64,000 bases of DNA from Acinetobacter piscicola (GTDB lineage: Bacteria; Pseudomonadota; Gammaproteobacteria; Pseudomonadales; Moraxellaceae), in contig NZ_NIFO01000012.1 of the NCBI RefSeq assembly GCF_002233755.1, positions 41,646 through 105,645 of the forward strand. The letters run 5' to 3'. Of the stretch, positions 28,633 to 37,148 are shown in pieces. Made by a program: the position numbers and the translations under genes. The notes beneath the pieces are model-generated. The model saw nothing but the letters and a program-made list of their open reading frames with translations, was not told where the DNA came from and ran no database searches. Each line of letters starts with the position of its first letter. The stretch's first letter is position 1.

Positions 28633-30555
28633 ATGCCTATTATCACATTGCCAAATGGCGATCAAAAAAGTTTTGACCAAGCTGTCTCTGTTATGGAAGT
28701 TGCTCAAAGTATTGGGCCTGGACTTGCTAAAAATACAGTTGCAGGAAAAGTAAATGGTCGCTTAGTCGATGCAAGTGATTTAATTACCGAAGACGCTACA
28801 TTAGAAATTATTACACCTAAAAATCCAGAAGGTGTAGAAATCATTCGTCACTCATGTGCGCATTTAGTCGGGCATGCGGTAAAACAATTATTCCCAGAAG
28901 CAAAAATGGTGATTGGCCCTGTCATTGAAGAAGGTTTCTACTATGACATTTGGATGCCACGCCCATTCACTTTAGATGATATGGCTGCGGTTGAAGAGCG
29001 TATGAAAAAGCTCATCGATCAAGACTATGACGTCATCAAAAAAATGACACCGCGTGATGAAGTTATCGCTGAATTTACTGCACGTGGTGAAGACTATAAA
29101 TTACGCTTGATTGCGGACATGCCTGAAGAAACTCAAATGGGCTTGTATTACCATCAAGACTATTTAGACATGTGCCGTGGCCCACACGTTCCGAATACTA
29201 AATTCTTAAAATCATTCAAGCTCACTAAAATCTCTGGTGCTTACTGGCGTGGTGATGCGAAAAATGAACAATTACAACGTATTTACGGTACAGCTTGGGC
29301 TGATAAAAAAGAGTTAGCTGCATATATTAAGCGTATTGAAGAAGCTGAAAAGCGTGACCATCGTAAAATTGGTAAAGCTTTAGACTTGTTCCATATGCAA
29401 GAAGAAGCACCCGGTATGGTGTTTTGGCATGCCAATGGTTGGACGATTTACCAAGTACTTGAACAGTACATGCGTCAAGTTCAAAACAATAATGGTTATC
29501 AAGAAATTAAGACACCTCAAATTGTCGATATTTCATTGTGGGAAAAATCTGGACATGCTGCAAACTATGCAGAAAATATGTTCACCACCCATTCTGAAAG
29601 CCGTAATTATGCGGTAAAACCAATGAACTGCCCATGTCATGTTCAAGTGTTTAACCAAGGTTTGAAATCTTACCGTGACTTACCAATTCGCTTAGCAGAA
29701 TTTGGTTCATGTCATCGTAATGAGCCATCTGGTTCTTTACACGGGATCATGCGTGTGCGTGGTTTTACCCAAGATGATGCTCATATTTTCTGTACAGCAG
29801 ACCAAGTTGCTAAAGAAGTTGAAGATTTTATTAAATTGACTTTAGACGTTTATAAAGACTTTGGTTTTGAAGAAGTGCAAATGAAACTTTCTACGCGACC
29901 TGAAAATCGTGTGGGAACTGAAGAAATGTGGGATAGTGCTGAAAAAGCATTGTCAGATGCTTTGGATAAAGCAGGTTTGCCTTGGGATTTACAACCAGGC
30001 GAAGGTGCGTTCTATGGTCCTAAGATTGAATTTTCACTCAAAGACTGTTTAGGTCGTATTTGGCAATGTGGTACGATTCAGTATGATCCAAATATGCCAG
30101 AGCGTCTTGAAGCGTCTTACGTAACTGAAGATAACGATCGTGACCATCCAGTGATGTTACATCGTGCAATTCTTGGCAGTTTTGAACGTTTTATTGGTAT
30201 ACTAATTGAACACTACGCTGGCTTTATGCCACCATGGTTGGCTCCAGTCCAAGCATGTGTAATGAATATTACCGATTCTCAGGCGGTTGCATGTGAGCAA
30301 GTCGTCGCAAAACTCAAAGAAAATGGAATTCGAGCAATTTCAGACTTGAGAAATGAGAAAATCGGATTTAAGATTCGTGAGCGTACTTTAGAACGTATTC
30401 CATATTTATTGGTTCTTGGTGACCGTGAAGTGGAAGAGGGTACAGTGAATGTACGTACTCGTTCTGGAAAAAATTTAGGTACTATGTCAATTGATGCATT
30501 TGTTGACCTAGTGAAAGTAGCCGTTGCCGAACGCGGCCGGTATATTGTGGAGTAA
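28633..30555 (+). CDS. thrS: Threonyl-tRNA synthetase
   Basis: 640 aa class II synthetase. The N-terminal TGS domain covers about 1-62. The editing/SAD domain follows, with [19 protein letters not shown] and [17 protein letters not shown]. The catalytic core includes zinc-ligand regions around [12 protein letters not shown], motif 2 [27 protein letters not shown] and motif 3 [18 protein letters not shown]. The C-terminal anticodon-binding domain runs from about 535. The length matches the E. coli enzyme (642). infC follows after 5 bp. Translation is probably autoregulated through the leader hairpin. Confidence 0.97.
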   Translation: MPIITLPNGDQKSFDQAVSVMEVAQSIGPGLAKNTVAGKVNGRLVDASDLITEDATLEIITPKNPEGVEIIRHSCAHLVGHAVKQLFPEAKMVIGPVIEEGFYYDIWMPRPFTLDDMAAVEERMKKLIDQDYDVIKKMTPRDEVIAEFTARGEDYKLRLIADMPEETQMGLYYHQDYLDMCRGPHVPNTKFLKSFKLTKISGAYWRGDAKNEQLQRIYGTAWADKKELAAYIKRIEEAEKRDHRKIGKALDLFHMQEEAPGMVFWHANGWTIYQVLEQYMRQVQNNNGYQEIKTPQIVDISLWEKSGHAANYAENMFTTHSESRNYAVKPMNCPCHVQVFNQGLKSYRDLPIRLAEFGSCHRNEPSGSLHGIMRVRGFTQDDAHIFCTADQVAKEVEDFIKLTLDVYKDFGFEEVQMKLSTRPENRVGTEEMWDSAEKALSDALDKAGLPWDLQPGEGAFYGPKIEFSLKDCLGRIWQCGTIQYDPNMPERLEASYVTEDNDRDHPVMLHRAILGSFERFIGILIEHYAGFMPPWLAPVQACVMNITDSQAVACEQVVAKLKENGIRAISDLRNEKIGFKIRERTLERIPYLLVLGDREVEEGTVNVRTRSGKNLGTMSIDAFVDLVKVAVAERGRYIVE

Positions 30556-30560
30556 GAAAG

Positions 30561-31112
30561 ATTAAACAGCCTGACCGTAACCAACAACAAGGTGCTAAAA
30601 GCAATCGTCCTGCGTTAAATGATGAGATTAAGGCAAAAGAAGTCCGTCTTGTCGCTGCAGATGGTGAGCAAAAAGGTATCGTAACGCTTGCTGAAGCGTT
30701 GCGTGCTGCTGAAGATGCAGATCTTGACCTTGTTGAGATTGTGGCAAATGCAGAGCCTCCTGTTTGTAAAATCATGGACTTTAACAAACATTTATTTGAT
30801 CTGAAGCAAAAGCAAAAAGATGCTAAAAAGAAACAGCATCAAGTTCAGGTTAAAGAAATTAAATTACGTCCAGCGACAGACGTTGGTGATTACAACATCA
30901 AGCTGCGTGCCATTCTGAAATTCCTCGAAGAAGGCAACAAAGTTAAAGTGACTTTGCGTTTCCGTGGTCGTGAAATGGCTCACCAACAGATTGGTCTTGC
31001 TCAATTACAAAAAATTGAAGCTGATGTGGCTGATTATGGTGTGATCGAACAAGCACCAAAAATGGAAGGTCGCCAAATGGGTATGTTACTTGGACCTAAA
31101 AAGAAAAAGTAA
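30561..31112 (+). CDS. infC: Translation initiation factor IF-3 (AUU start)
   Basis: 183 aa. The frame opens with ATT at 30561, 8 nt after GGAG (30549-30552) and 5 bp after the thrS stop codon. The first canonical start codon (TTG 30699) would remove 46 residues, including the conserved stretch [23 protein letters not shown]. coli infC also uses AUU, which lets IF-3 repress its own translation by rejecting non-canonical starts. The N-domain (to about residue 75), lysine-rich linker ([12 protein letters not shown]) and C-domain ([28 protein letters not shown]) are intact. A strong terminator follows, so rpmI is not on the same short transcript. Confidence 0.95.
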   Translation: MKQPDRNQQQGAKSNRPALNDEIKAKEVRLVAADGEQKGIVTLAEALRAAEDADLDLVEIVANAEPPVCKIMDFNKHLFDLKQKQKDAKKKQHQVQVKEIKLRPATDVGDYNIKLRAILKFLEEGNKVKVTLRFRGREMAHQQIGLAQLQKIEADVADYGVIEQAPKMEGRQMGMLLGPKKKK

Positions 31113-31127
31113 TCGTTCATTTGTATC

Positions 31128-31158
31128 AAAAAAGCACTGCTCTCAGCGGTGCTTTTTT
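31128..31158 (+). terminator. Rho-independent terminator after infC
   Basis: Stem AAAAAAGCAC/GTGCTTTTTT with an apical TGC...GCG extension, ending in a T run, 15 bp after the infC stop codon. Confidence 0.87.
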
Positions 31159-31204
31159 ATTGGGTACTGAAAAATACGATTCAATCAATTTTTGAATGCT
31201 AAGA

Positions 31205-31603
31205 CTATTCATTGAGTTGTGGTTTACTTCCTGCTTCAACAATAGGAATGTTTGCTTCAGTTGGGACGTAAATAATTTGTTGAATTTTTCCATCACGTAA
31301 AGCTTCACCAAAAGCGCCAATGAACTCTTGTTTGCGATATTCAGGGTATTCTTTTGCAGCTTGTCCGACCAGTTTAATCGCTTCGGCACGTAATTTAGCA
31401 CTTTCTAATTCTGCTTTAGCGACTTGCACCTGAATCATTTTTGATTGTTCAGCCTCAGCAAGCGCAGCTTGACCATCCATACCTTGTTTCCAAACTTTGT
31501 AATGTGGCCAAGCAAATAAAAATAGAACCATGAGCGCAACAACAAATATTGCAGCAATGAGTATAACGAACAGATCTAGATTTTTTTGTCGCATATAATT
31601 CAT
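31205..31603 (-). CDS. Small membrane protein with SPFH-like C-terminal region
   Basis: 132 aa. One transmembrane helix covers about 11-33. A long charged amphipathic helix (AEAEQSKMIQVQVAKAELESAKLRAEAIKLVG) and a tail QEFIGAFGEALRDGKIQQIIYVPTEANIPIVEAG follow, resembling the end of prohibitin/HflK-type (SPFH) proteins. The SPFH domain itself is missing, so this is either a reduced family member or a convergent coiled-coil protein. AGGTG lies close before its ATG. It is on the opposite strand to the translation genes. Function unknown. Confidence 0.65.
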   Translation of the reverse strand: MNYMRQKNLDLFVILIAAIFVVALMVLFLFAWPHYKVWKQGMDGQAALAEAEQSKMIQVQVAKAELESAKLRAEAIKLVGQAAKEYPEYRKQEFIGAFGEALRDGKIQQIIYVPTEANIPIVEAGSKPQLNE

Positions 31604-31812
31604 TTTTCACCTACTTTTTAAAATAATGTTGTCGTACATCTTATTCAAATCAATGCAAATAATTTCTATAAAGAATTTAACAGCTTATAAGCATAAAAAC
31701 ACTATTTTGAATATTCAGCTAGCGTTGCATCAAAATAATTTTGTTAGAAAAGTATCGTGCATTATCGTTTTAATGTTTATTTGTTGAGGTAAATCTCAGT
31801 CATAGAATACTT

Positions 31813-32100
31813 AACCTGAGCTCGGAATAAGATATATTCCCAACTATATGATACACGGAAGCGTCAGTCGCATTGTTCGAGGCAGAACTACATCTGTAAT
31901 ATACTGTTTTTGCAATATATTAGGTACTTGATAGTATCTGCCGAGTTGGCGACTGACAAATGGTTTTGCCTACTTTTCCCGAAAGAAAAGTAGGTCGAAC
32001 CGAAGGTTAATCCTTACATCTGACTTTAAACGGTAAGACTCCGCTGCGCCTGATCAATCTTTTCAATAGCTTACATCAGGGTTTATCCCGAACTGACGTT
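31813..32100. mobile_element. Non-autonomous MITE-like element, family 2, copy 1
   Basis: 288 bp starting AACCTGAGCTCGG and ending CCCGAACTGACGTT, so the ends form imperfect terminal inverted repeats of about 19 bp. The element is flanked by the 4-bp direct repeat ACTT (31809-31812 and 32101-32104), which looks like a target-site duplication. A 349-bp relative lies at 33763-34111 in the same orientation. Shared blocks include GTCAGTCGCATTGTTCGAGG, GAACCGAAGGTTAATCCTT and ACTTTAAACGGTAAGACTCC. No transposase frame is present. The rest of the 31604-32284 gap is AT-rich and holds the promoter region of the glutathione transferase gene. Confidence 0.82.
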
Positions 32101-32284
32101 ACTTAGTTTAAAAATCAAATAATCTCAAAATATGATACTTATCTAAATTGTAAGCGTAGCCATAACAATTTATTTGCTCATAATTGCAAAAAACTTATAT
32201 TGGCCAGTTATTGAATCATGTTATAAAAGTACTCTATTTGTCGCTATAAAATTGAAAAATGCGTGAAAATGCAAAGGATGAAAC

Positions 32285-32902
32285 ATGATTGATTTATATT
32301 ATTGGGGTACACCCAATGGTCATAAAATTACGATTGCTTTAGAAGAAATGGGTTTGGATTATCAAATTTTTCCCATCAATATTTTAGAGAATGATCAATT
32401 TCAACCTGATTTTTTAAAAATCTCGCCAAACAATAAAATTCCAGCAATTGTCGATCAAGATGGACCAAATGGCGAAGCAATTTCTGTATTTGAATCAGGC
32501 GCAATTTTGCAATATTTAGGGCGAAAAACTGGATTATTTTATCCAAGCAACGAGCAAGATCGTGTTGAGGTTGAACAATGGCTCATGTGGCAAATGGGTG
32601 GTTTTGGCCCAATGCTTGGACAGAACCATCATTTCAGTCAATTTGCGAAAGAGAAAATTCCTTATGCAATCGACCGCTATGTAGCGGAAACTAAACGTCT
32701 GTATAGTGTTTTAAATAAACAACTTATAGGTCAAAAATTTGTAGCAGGAGAATATTCAATCGCAGATATGGCAATTCTGCCTTGGGCTTTACGTTACGAA
32801 TGGCAACAGATTCAGATTGAAGATTATCCTTATGTGAAAGAATATATTGAACGTATGACGGCTCGTCCAGCTGTTCAAAAAGCATTATCGATCAAAGTAT
32901 AA
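32285..32902 (+). CDS. Glutathione S-transferase (YfcG/Nu-class-like)
   Basis: 205 aa. The N-terminal thioredoxin fold has TPNGHKITIALEEMGL near residue 9, the pattern of the YfcG/Ure2p-like disulfide-bond oxidoreductases. A cis-Pro region (NNKIPAIVD) and FESGAILQYLGRKTG follow; the latter binds the glutathione gamma-glutamyl group. The C-terminal helical domain has WLMWQMGGFGPMLGQNHHF. The ATG has AAGGA upstream. It starts the segment between the two family-2 elements and ends at a strong terminator. Confidence 0.88.
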   Translation: MIDLYYWGTPNGHKITIALEEMGLDYQIFPINILENDQFQPDFLKISPNNKIPAIVDQDGPNGEAISVFESGAILQYLGRKTGLFYPSNEQDRVEVEQWLMWQMGGFGPMLGQNHHFSQFAKEKIPYAIDRYVAETKRLYSVLNKQLIGQKFVAGEYSIADMAILPWALRYEWQQIQIEDYPYVKEYIERMTARPAVQKALSIKV

Positions 32903-32920
32903 ATATAATTGTATGTTAAA

Positions 32921-32956
32921 CTCAAAAACCACCATTTTGGTGGTTTTTGAGTTTTT
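32921..32956 (+). terminator. Rho-independent terminator after the glutathione transferase gene
   Basis: A perfect 14-bp stem (CTCAAAAACCACCA with its complement) around a TTT loop, followed by TTTTT. It lies 18 bp after the stop codon and inside the upstream extension of the next open frame, which therefore is unlikely to be translated. Confidence 0.92.
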
Positions 32957-32966
32957 GTATTTGGGC

Positions 32967-33260
32967 ATGATGATGAAAGCATTTTTTTTAAACTTAACAC
33001 GTATTCTCGAATCAAATTCAAAGATTTATTGGAGTGTGATTGTTGGAATTGCAGGATGTTTAATTTTATATATTGCTGAAATTGTACATATTCAAAGCCT
33101 ATTTTCCCAAATTCATTCACAAGATTCTTTAGTTGTTAGAGCTGTGATTGATCCAATTGCACAACGCTATCAATGGGCACGTTTTGCTGTGTTTTGTATT
33201 GCCGTTTTGTGGTCAGTTTTTGAATATTTTAAAGCAAAAAAGCATTTGAATTTGCAGTAA
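32967..33260 (+). CDS. Small inner-membrane protein, unknown function
   Basis: About 97 aa from the ATG at 32967 (two more ATGs follow at once). The frame is open further upstream, but that part overlaps a terminator hairpin. Two or three hydrophobic helices are predicted (SVIVGIAGCLILYIAEIVHI; WARFAVFCIAVLWSVFEYF), and the C-terminus is basic (KAKKHLNLQ). No family recognised. It lies 26 bp before the DedA-like gene and may be co-transcribed. Confidence 0.6.
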   Translation: MMMKAFFLNLTRILESNSKIYWSVIVGIAGCLILYIAEIVHIQSLFSQIHSQDSLVVRAVIDPIAQRYQWARFAVFCIAVLWSVFEYFKAKKHLNLQ

Positions 33261-33286
33261 TATTCTAAGCAAAGATTAAGTGTTTC

Positions 33287-33712
33287 ATGGCTTATTTTTT
33301 ACTCTTTATTTCGGCATTTGGTGCAGCAACTTTATTGCCTTTACAGTCTGAAGCTGTTTTGTTGGGGTTGTTGACACAAGCTCAGTATCCAGCATATTTA
33401 TTACTCTTGGTTGCGACGATTGGTAATGTTTTAGGTTCATGTGTTAATTGGTATCTAGGTTTAAAAATAGAACAATTTAAACATAAAAAGTGGTTCCCAA
33501 TTTCTGAGAAGAACATGCTGAAAGCTGAAAAAATTTATCAAAAATATGGGTTTTGGTCATTATTATTCAGTTGGACACCTGTGATTGGTGACCCTATCAC
33601 TTTAGTTGCAGGTTTAATGAAGGAAAATTTCTGGCGTTTTCTATTCATTGTGACTTTTGCAAAAGGTGGTCGTTATCTTTTTATTTATTGGATTTATTTA
33701 GGATTATTTTAA
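33287..33712 (+). CDS. YqaA-family (DedA/SNARE-associated) membrane protein
   Basis: 141 aa with about four hydrophobic segments. LLPLQSEAVLLGLL and GNVLGSCVNWYLGLKIE near the N-terminus, and SWTPVIGDPITLVAGLMKENFWRFLFIVTFAKGGRY later, match the small YqaA branch of the DedA family. Larger DedA proteins are linked to undecaprenyl-phosphate or phospholipid recycling; for YqaA the role is not defined. Confidence 0.83.
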   Translation: MAYFLLFISAFGAATLLPLQSEAVLLGLLTQAQYPAYLLLLVATIGNVLGSCVNWYLGLKIEQFKHKKWFPISEKNMLKAEKIYQKYGFWSLLFSWTPVIGDPITLVAGLMKENFWRFLFIVTFAKGGRYLFIYWIYLGLF

Positions 33713-33762
33713 GATTAAAGATACGTGTTGTATCTTTAATCTATCAGATCATCTAGCTAAGT

Positions 33763-34111
33763 AACCTGAGCTCGGGATAAGATATGTTCCCAGCTATATG
33801 ACACGCGGAAACGTCAGTCGCATTGTTCGAGGCATGAGGAATATATTCCGCAAGATCTGTAATGTACTGTTTTTGCAATATATTAGATACTTGATAATAT
33901 TTGCCGAGTTGGCGACTCTTGCGCTGCTTTAATCACAGCTCAGGTTTTGCCCTTGCGTGGCAGTGCCACTCATCCCGAAAGCCTTGCGAGGTAGTACCTC
34001 TCAGGTCGAACCGAAGGTTAATCCTTGCATCTGACTTTAAACGGTAAGACTCCGCTGCGCCTGATCTATCTTTTCAATAACTTACATCAAAGTTTATCCC
34101 GAACTGACGTT
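33763..34111. mobile_element. Non-autonomous MITE-like element, family 2, copy 2
   Basis: 349 bp with the same ends as the element at 31813 (AACCTGAGCTCGGGATAA ... TTTATCCCGAACTGACGTT) and flanked by the 4-bp direct repeat AAGT (33759-33762 and 34112-34115). Relative to the first copy it has extra blocks, notably GCGTGGCAGTGCCAC and GCGAGGTAGTACCTC, each of which can fold back. It ends 6 bp from the stop codon of the TonB-like gene and fills the 33713-34117 gap. No coding capacity. Confidence 0.83.
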
Positions 34112-34117
34112 AAGTAC

Positions 34118-34873
34118 TTATTCACAGTCATTTTTCTTAAATTGTATTTGATCACTAAAACTTGCTTGTTTATAGATCCACAGCGTGCGGTATGAACGTT
34201 TAACATTCACTTGAGCATGTTCAACAGCTTCAATAACTTGTTGGTCTATTGCGTTTACACCTGAACGTTTAGTGAGTTTTACTTGCGAAATTTCACCTTG
34301 TTTATTCAGCTTAAATTTGAATTTGACCACACGATCTTTATTTTTTAAAAGAGATGGATCGAGTGCAAGTGATGGTTGTTTGAGATAGCTGAATGCAACA
34401 GATTTGTCTTTTTCTTGTTTGATCCAATTTTTAGAATTGAATTGATAAGTACATTGTTTAGTTTGAGATACTCGATCTTCGGCATTATTCAAACTTAAAG
34501 TAAATGTCTGATAACCAATAATAGGAACAGCTTTGCCATTCTTTTGTACAGGTTTAACTTTTGCTTGTTCTACTGCTGTGATTAGTTTTTGGTCCAATGT
34601 ACGAAGCCCAGTACTTTCTTGCACATCAGCTTCAACCACTTTTCCGACTTTATCTGTTTGTACACGAATAATTGCAGAGCGATCTTCATTCTTTAAATCC
34701 GCCGTTTGATAGCTGACTTGAGGGAATTTAATCCATTGAATACGTGTAGTGAGATATTGAGAATCAGATGACTCAGCCGTTGAGCCTTGAACTTCAATTG
34801 TCGGAAGTCTCTCTGCACTATGTGAATAAATAGGAAGATATAAAAGGCAACTTAATACAAGAACTTTGTTCAT
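34118..34873 (-). CDS. Periplasmic protein with two TonB C-terminal-like domains
   Basis: About 251 aa from MNKVLVLSCLLYL, a typical signal peptide ending near SHSA; two ATGs further upstream are possible starts but lack a ribosome-binding site. Two similar domains are seen: about 60-150 (SAIIRVQTDKVGKVVEADVQESTGLRTLDQKLITAVEQAKVKP) and about 185-250 (VVKFKFKLNKQGEISQVKLTKRSGVNAIDQQVIEAVEHAQV). Each has the TonB_C beta-alpha-beta pattern. The usual N-terminal membrane anchor and Pro-rich spacer of TonB are absent, so it cannot act as a standard energy transducer. Function unknown. Confidence 0.72.
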   Translation of the reverse strand: MNKVLVLSCLLYLPIYSHSAERLPTIEVQGSTAESSDSQYLTTRIQWIKFPQVSYQTADLKNEDRSAIIRVQTDKVGKVVEADVQESTGLRTLDQKLITAVEQAKVKPVQKNGKAVPIIGYQTFTLSLNNAEDRVSQTKQCTYQFNSKNWIKQEKDKSVAFSYLKQPSLALDPSLLKNKDRVVKFKFKLNKQGEISQVKLTKRSGVNAIDQQVIEAVEHAQVNVKRSYRTLWIYKQASFSDQIQFKKNDCE

Positions 34874-35012
34874 AGAATTGGCGATCATGCATTCATATTG
34901 CATGAGTGTTGTTGAATTGGACGAAGTATTTATCGAATTTGATGTTCAAGCAATAGAAAATGCACCCAAAGGCACATTTTTTTGATAATTTTTTAATTAT
35001 TGGATAGTTGAT

Positions 35013-36281
35013 TTAGCGCTGATCCGAAGCATCGATATGACCTTTCGTTATATCAACTCCAAATAAATCAGATGTTTTCATCCAACTTATTGCAACGACA
35101 GCCATAGTCATACAGCCACCTAAAACTGTCGCAGCAATCGTTCCCATATATTTTGCGGCTAAGCCTGATTCAAATGCTCCTAATTCATTACTGGAGGATA
35201 CGAACATACCATTCACAGCTGCAACTCGCCCACGCATATTTTCAGGTGGATAAACTTGTAAAATGGTTTGGCGAACGACCACAGAAATACTGTCGCAAGC
35301 GCCAGTCATAGCGAGCGCAAATAATGAAAGCCAAAGATGATTTGAAAATGCAAATAACAAGGTAAATACCCCAAAACCTGCAACGGCTAAAAGCATATTT
35401 CTCCATGCATGATGAGTCGGTGGAAATTTGGTTAATGCAATCATGGTGATGAGCGCACCGATCGAAGGCGCAGCACGTAAATAGCCCAAGCCTTCAGGAC
35501 CAATTTTTAAAATATCTTCAGCAAAGATGGGGAGCAGTGCGATCACACCACCAAATAAGACAGAAACTAAATCCAATGAAATTGCCCAAAGTACAATTTT
35601 AGTTTTCCAGATAAAACGAAAACCTTCACTTAAACTGTCCCAAAGATTATCGTGTTCCATGGTGGGGAAACTACGTTTCTTCAATAGAGCAATCAGACAG
35701 AAGCAGGTAAATAAAAGTACGGCAACAGAGAGTAAACTGGTTTCTCGACCTAACCACGCCAACATAAAACCACCGAGCATAGGCCCAATGATGACGCCAC
35801 TTTGCCAGCCAATGGTCGTCCAAGTTGCACCATTGGCATACAATTCACGAGGGATTAGAAAGGGTTTTAATGACGTTGCTGATGGATTATAAAAACCTCG
35901 AATCGTACCGAGTGCAAAAATAACTGCGTAAATTCCCCAAGAAAGTGTATTTACACTGATTTGTCCTTGATCATAATTGTGAAATAACCACCACAACACT
36001 AAGGGCAAAGGAAAAGAGAAAAATAAACAAACTTTCATAATGCTTTGTTTATTCAACTTATCTGCAAAATATCCACCCCATAACGATAAAGCAATAAATG
36101 GGATGGCTTCGGCTAAACCAATTAACCCTAAAGTAAGGGGATCTTTAGTAATTTGATAAAGTGAATAGGCAACAATAATTTCTTGAATTAAAATAGCCAG
36201 TGTTAAGCAGAATTGGTTGATCGTAACGATTGAAAAATCTCGATAGCGAAGTGCAGCAAAAGCATCCTGAGCAGGGTTCAT
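35013..36281 (-). CDS. MFS transporter (EntS/DHA3-like)
   Basis: 422 aa with about 12 transmembrane helices. The MFS signature in the loop after TM2 is recognisable (GGYFADKLNKQSIMKV). GIIRGFYN-like GTIRGFYNPSATSLKPFLIPRELYANGATWTT after TM4 and VRQTILQVYPPENMRGRVAAVNGMF are typical of EntS-like exporters. Substrates in this group include siderophores and drugs; nothing nearby identifies this one. It is transcribed towards the TonB-like gene but 109 bp away. Confidence 0.85.
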   Translation of the reverse strand: MNPAQDAFAALRYRDFSIVTINQFCLTLAILIQEIIVAYSLYQITKDPLTLGLIGLAEAIPFIALSLWGGYFADKLNKQSIMKVCLFFSFPLPLVLWWLFHNYDQGQISVNTLSWGIYAVIFALGTIRGFYNPSATSLKPFLIPRELYANGATWTTIGWQSGVIIGPMLGGFMLAWLGRETSLLSVAVLLFTCFCLIALLKKRSFPTMEHDNLWDSLSEGFRFIWKTKIVLWAISLDLVSVLFGGVIALLPIFAEDILKIGPEGLGYLRAAPSIGALITMIALTKFPPTHHAWRNMLLAVAGFGVFTLLFAFSNHLWLSLFALAMTGACDSISVVVRQTILQVYPPENMRGRVAAVNGMFVSSSNELGAFESGLAAKYMGTIAATVLGGCMTMAVVAISWMKTSDLFGVDITKGHIDASDQR

Positions 36282-36444
36282 AATTATCCAGCTTTATCAT
36301 AATGTGATTATTATAGTGTGAATAATGAACATGATGAATCCATTTTATTGTTAATAACGCAACTCAGTTATTTCTGAATAGATAAATAAAATAACCGCAG
36401 TTTTGCTTTTGTTTTGTACAAAGATGATTTAGAATGTTGCCTCC

Positions 36445-36492
36445 CTTACCTGCAGGTCGTCATCGCAATGGTGCGAACGTACCGAACAGGTG
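36445..36492 (+). promoter_or_regulatory. Structured rpmI leader, candidate ribosomal protein L20 autoregulatory site
   Basis: The leader can fold into a long interrupted hairpin: ACCTG pairs with CAGGT, GGT with ACC, CGT with ACG, and CGCA/TGCG caps a 4-nt loop, with small asymmetric internal loops containing adenines. The helix stops about 10 nt before the AGAGG ribosome-binding site. L20 represses L35/L20 synthesis in several bacteria by binding such an rRNA-like site. A TAGAAT hexamer just upstream (near 36430) may be the -10 box. Confidence 0.5.
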
Positions 36493-36507
36493 TTTAAAGA
36501 GGTTGTT

Positions 36508-36702
36508 ATGGCTAAGTTAAAAACTCGCCGTGGTGCAGCTAAGCGATTCAAAGCGACTGCTAACGGTTTCAAGCGTAAACAAGCGTTCAAACGCCACATT
36601 TTGACCAAAAAATCTGCTAAACGTATTCGTCAATTGCGCGGTTGTGTCATGGTTCACGTAAGTGACATGAATTCAGTTCGTCGTATGTGCCCATACATCT
36701 AA
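36508..36702 (+). CDS. rpmI: 50S ribosomal protein L35
   Basis: 64 aa, very basic: [20 protein letters not shown] and the conserved KRQAF-type [24 protein letters not shown]. The start is ATG 36508 after AGAGG; the frame is open for six more codons upstream, but L35 proteins begin MAKLKT/MPKMKT. rplT follows after 11 bp. The gene is separated from infC by 5.4 kb, unlike the compact infC-rpmI-rplT operon of most bacteria. Confidence 0.97.
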   Translation: MAKLKTRRGAAKRFKATANGFKRKQAFKRHILTKKSAKRIRQLRGCVMVHVSDMNSVRRMCPYI

Positions 36703-36713
36703 GGAGATTATAA

Positions 36714-37073
36714 ATGGCTCGTGTAAAACGTGGTGTACAGGCTCATCGCCGTCATAAAAAAATTCTTGCTCGTGCTAAAGGTTACTATGGCGCGCGTTCA
36801 CGTGTTTATCGTGTAGCGTTCCAAGCAGTAATTAAAGCAGGTCAATACGCTTACCGTGACCGTCGTCAAAAGAAACGTCAATTCCGTGCTTTATGGATTG
36901 CGCGTATCAATGCTGGTGCTCGTCTAAATGGTTTGTCGTACAGCCGTATGATCGATGGCTTGAAAAAAGCTCAAGTGATCATCGACCGTCGCGTACTTGC
37001 TGACATCGCTATGCATGATTCAGTTGCATTTGCTGCTTTAGCTGAAAAAGCTAAAGGCGCATTGGCTGCTTAA
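36714..37073 (+). CDS. rplT: 50S ribosomal protein L20
   Basis: 119 aa basic protein that nucleates early 50S assembly and in many bacteria represses its own operon. The family N-terminus [32 protein letters not shown] and the globular C-terminal half ([37 protein letters not shown]) are intact. AAGGAG lies before the ATG. It ends at a strong terminator. Confidence 0.97.
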   Translation: MARVKRGVQAHRRHKKILARAKGYYGARSRVYRVAFQAVIKAGQYAYRDRRQKKRQFRALWIARINAGARLNGLSYSRMIDGLKKAQVIIDRRVLADIAMHDSVAFAALAEKAKGALAA

Positions 37074-37088
37074 TCGTCTTAGATGATT

Positions 37089-37118
37089 AAAAAAGACCGC
37101 TTTTTAGCGGTCTTTTTT
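37089..37118. terminator. Bidirectional terminator rplT / DUF1398 gene
   Basis: Stem AAAAGACCGC/GCGGTCTTTT around TTTTTA with A and T flanks, placed between two converging genes. Confidence 0.88.
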
Positions 37119-37148
37119 ATGCTTAAAATTTATGTTTATATTTTCAAA

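Noticed and set aside
30699..31112. Short 137-aa IF-3
   Set aside because: It would lack the conserved N-terminal domain; the AUU start at 30561 restores a normal-length protein with a proper ribosome-binding site.
32913..32966. Extended N-terminus of the small membrane protein
   Set aside because: These codons lie on a perfect terminator hairpin of the preceding gene, so translation from 32913 is unlikely.
31813..34111. Complete insertion sequence or composite transposon
   Set aside because: Neither element contains a transposase frame, so they are at most non-autonomous; the composite idea is kept only as a hypothesis.
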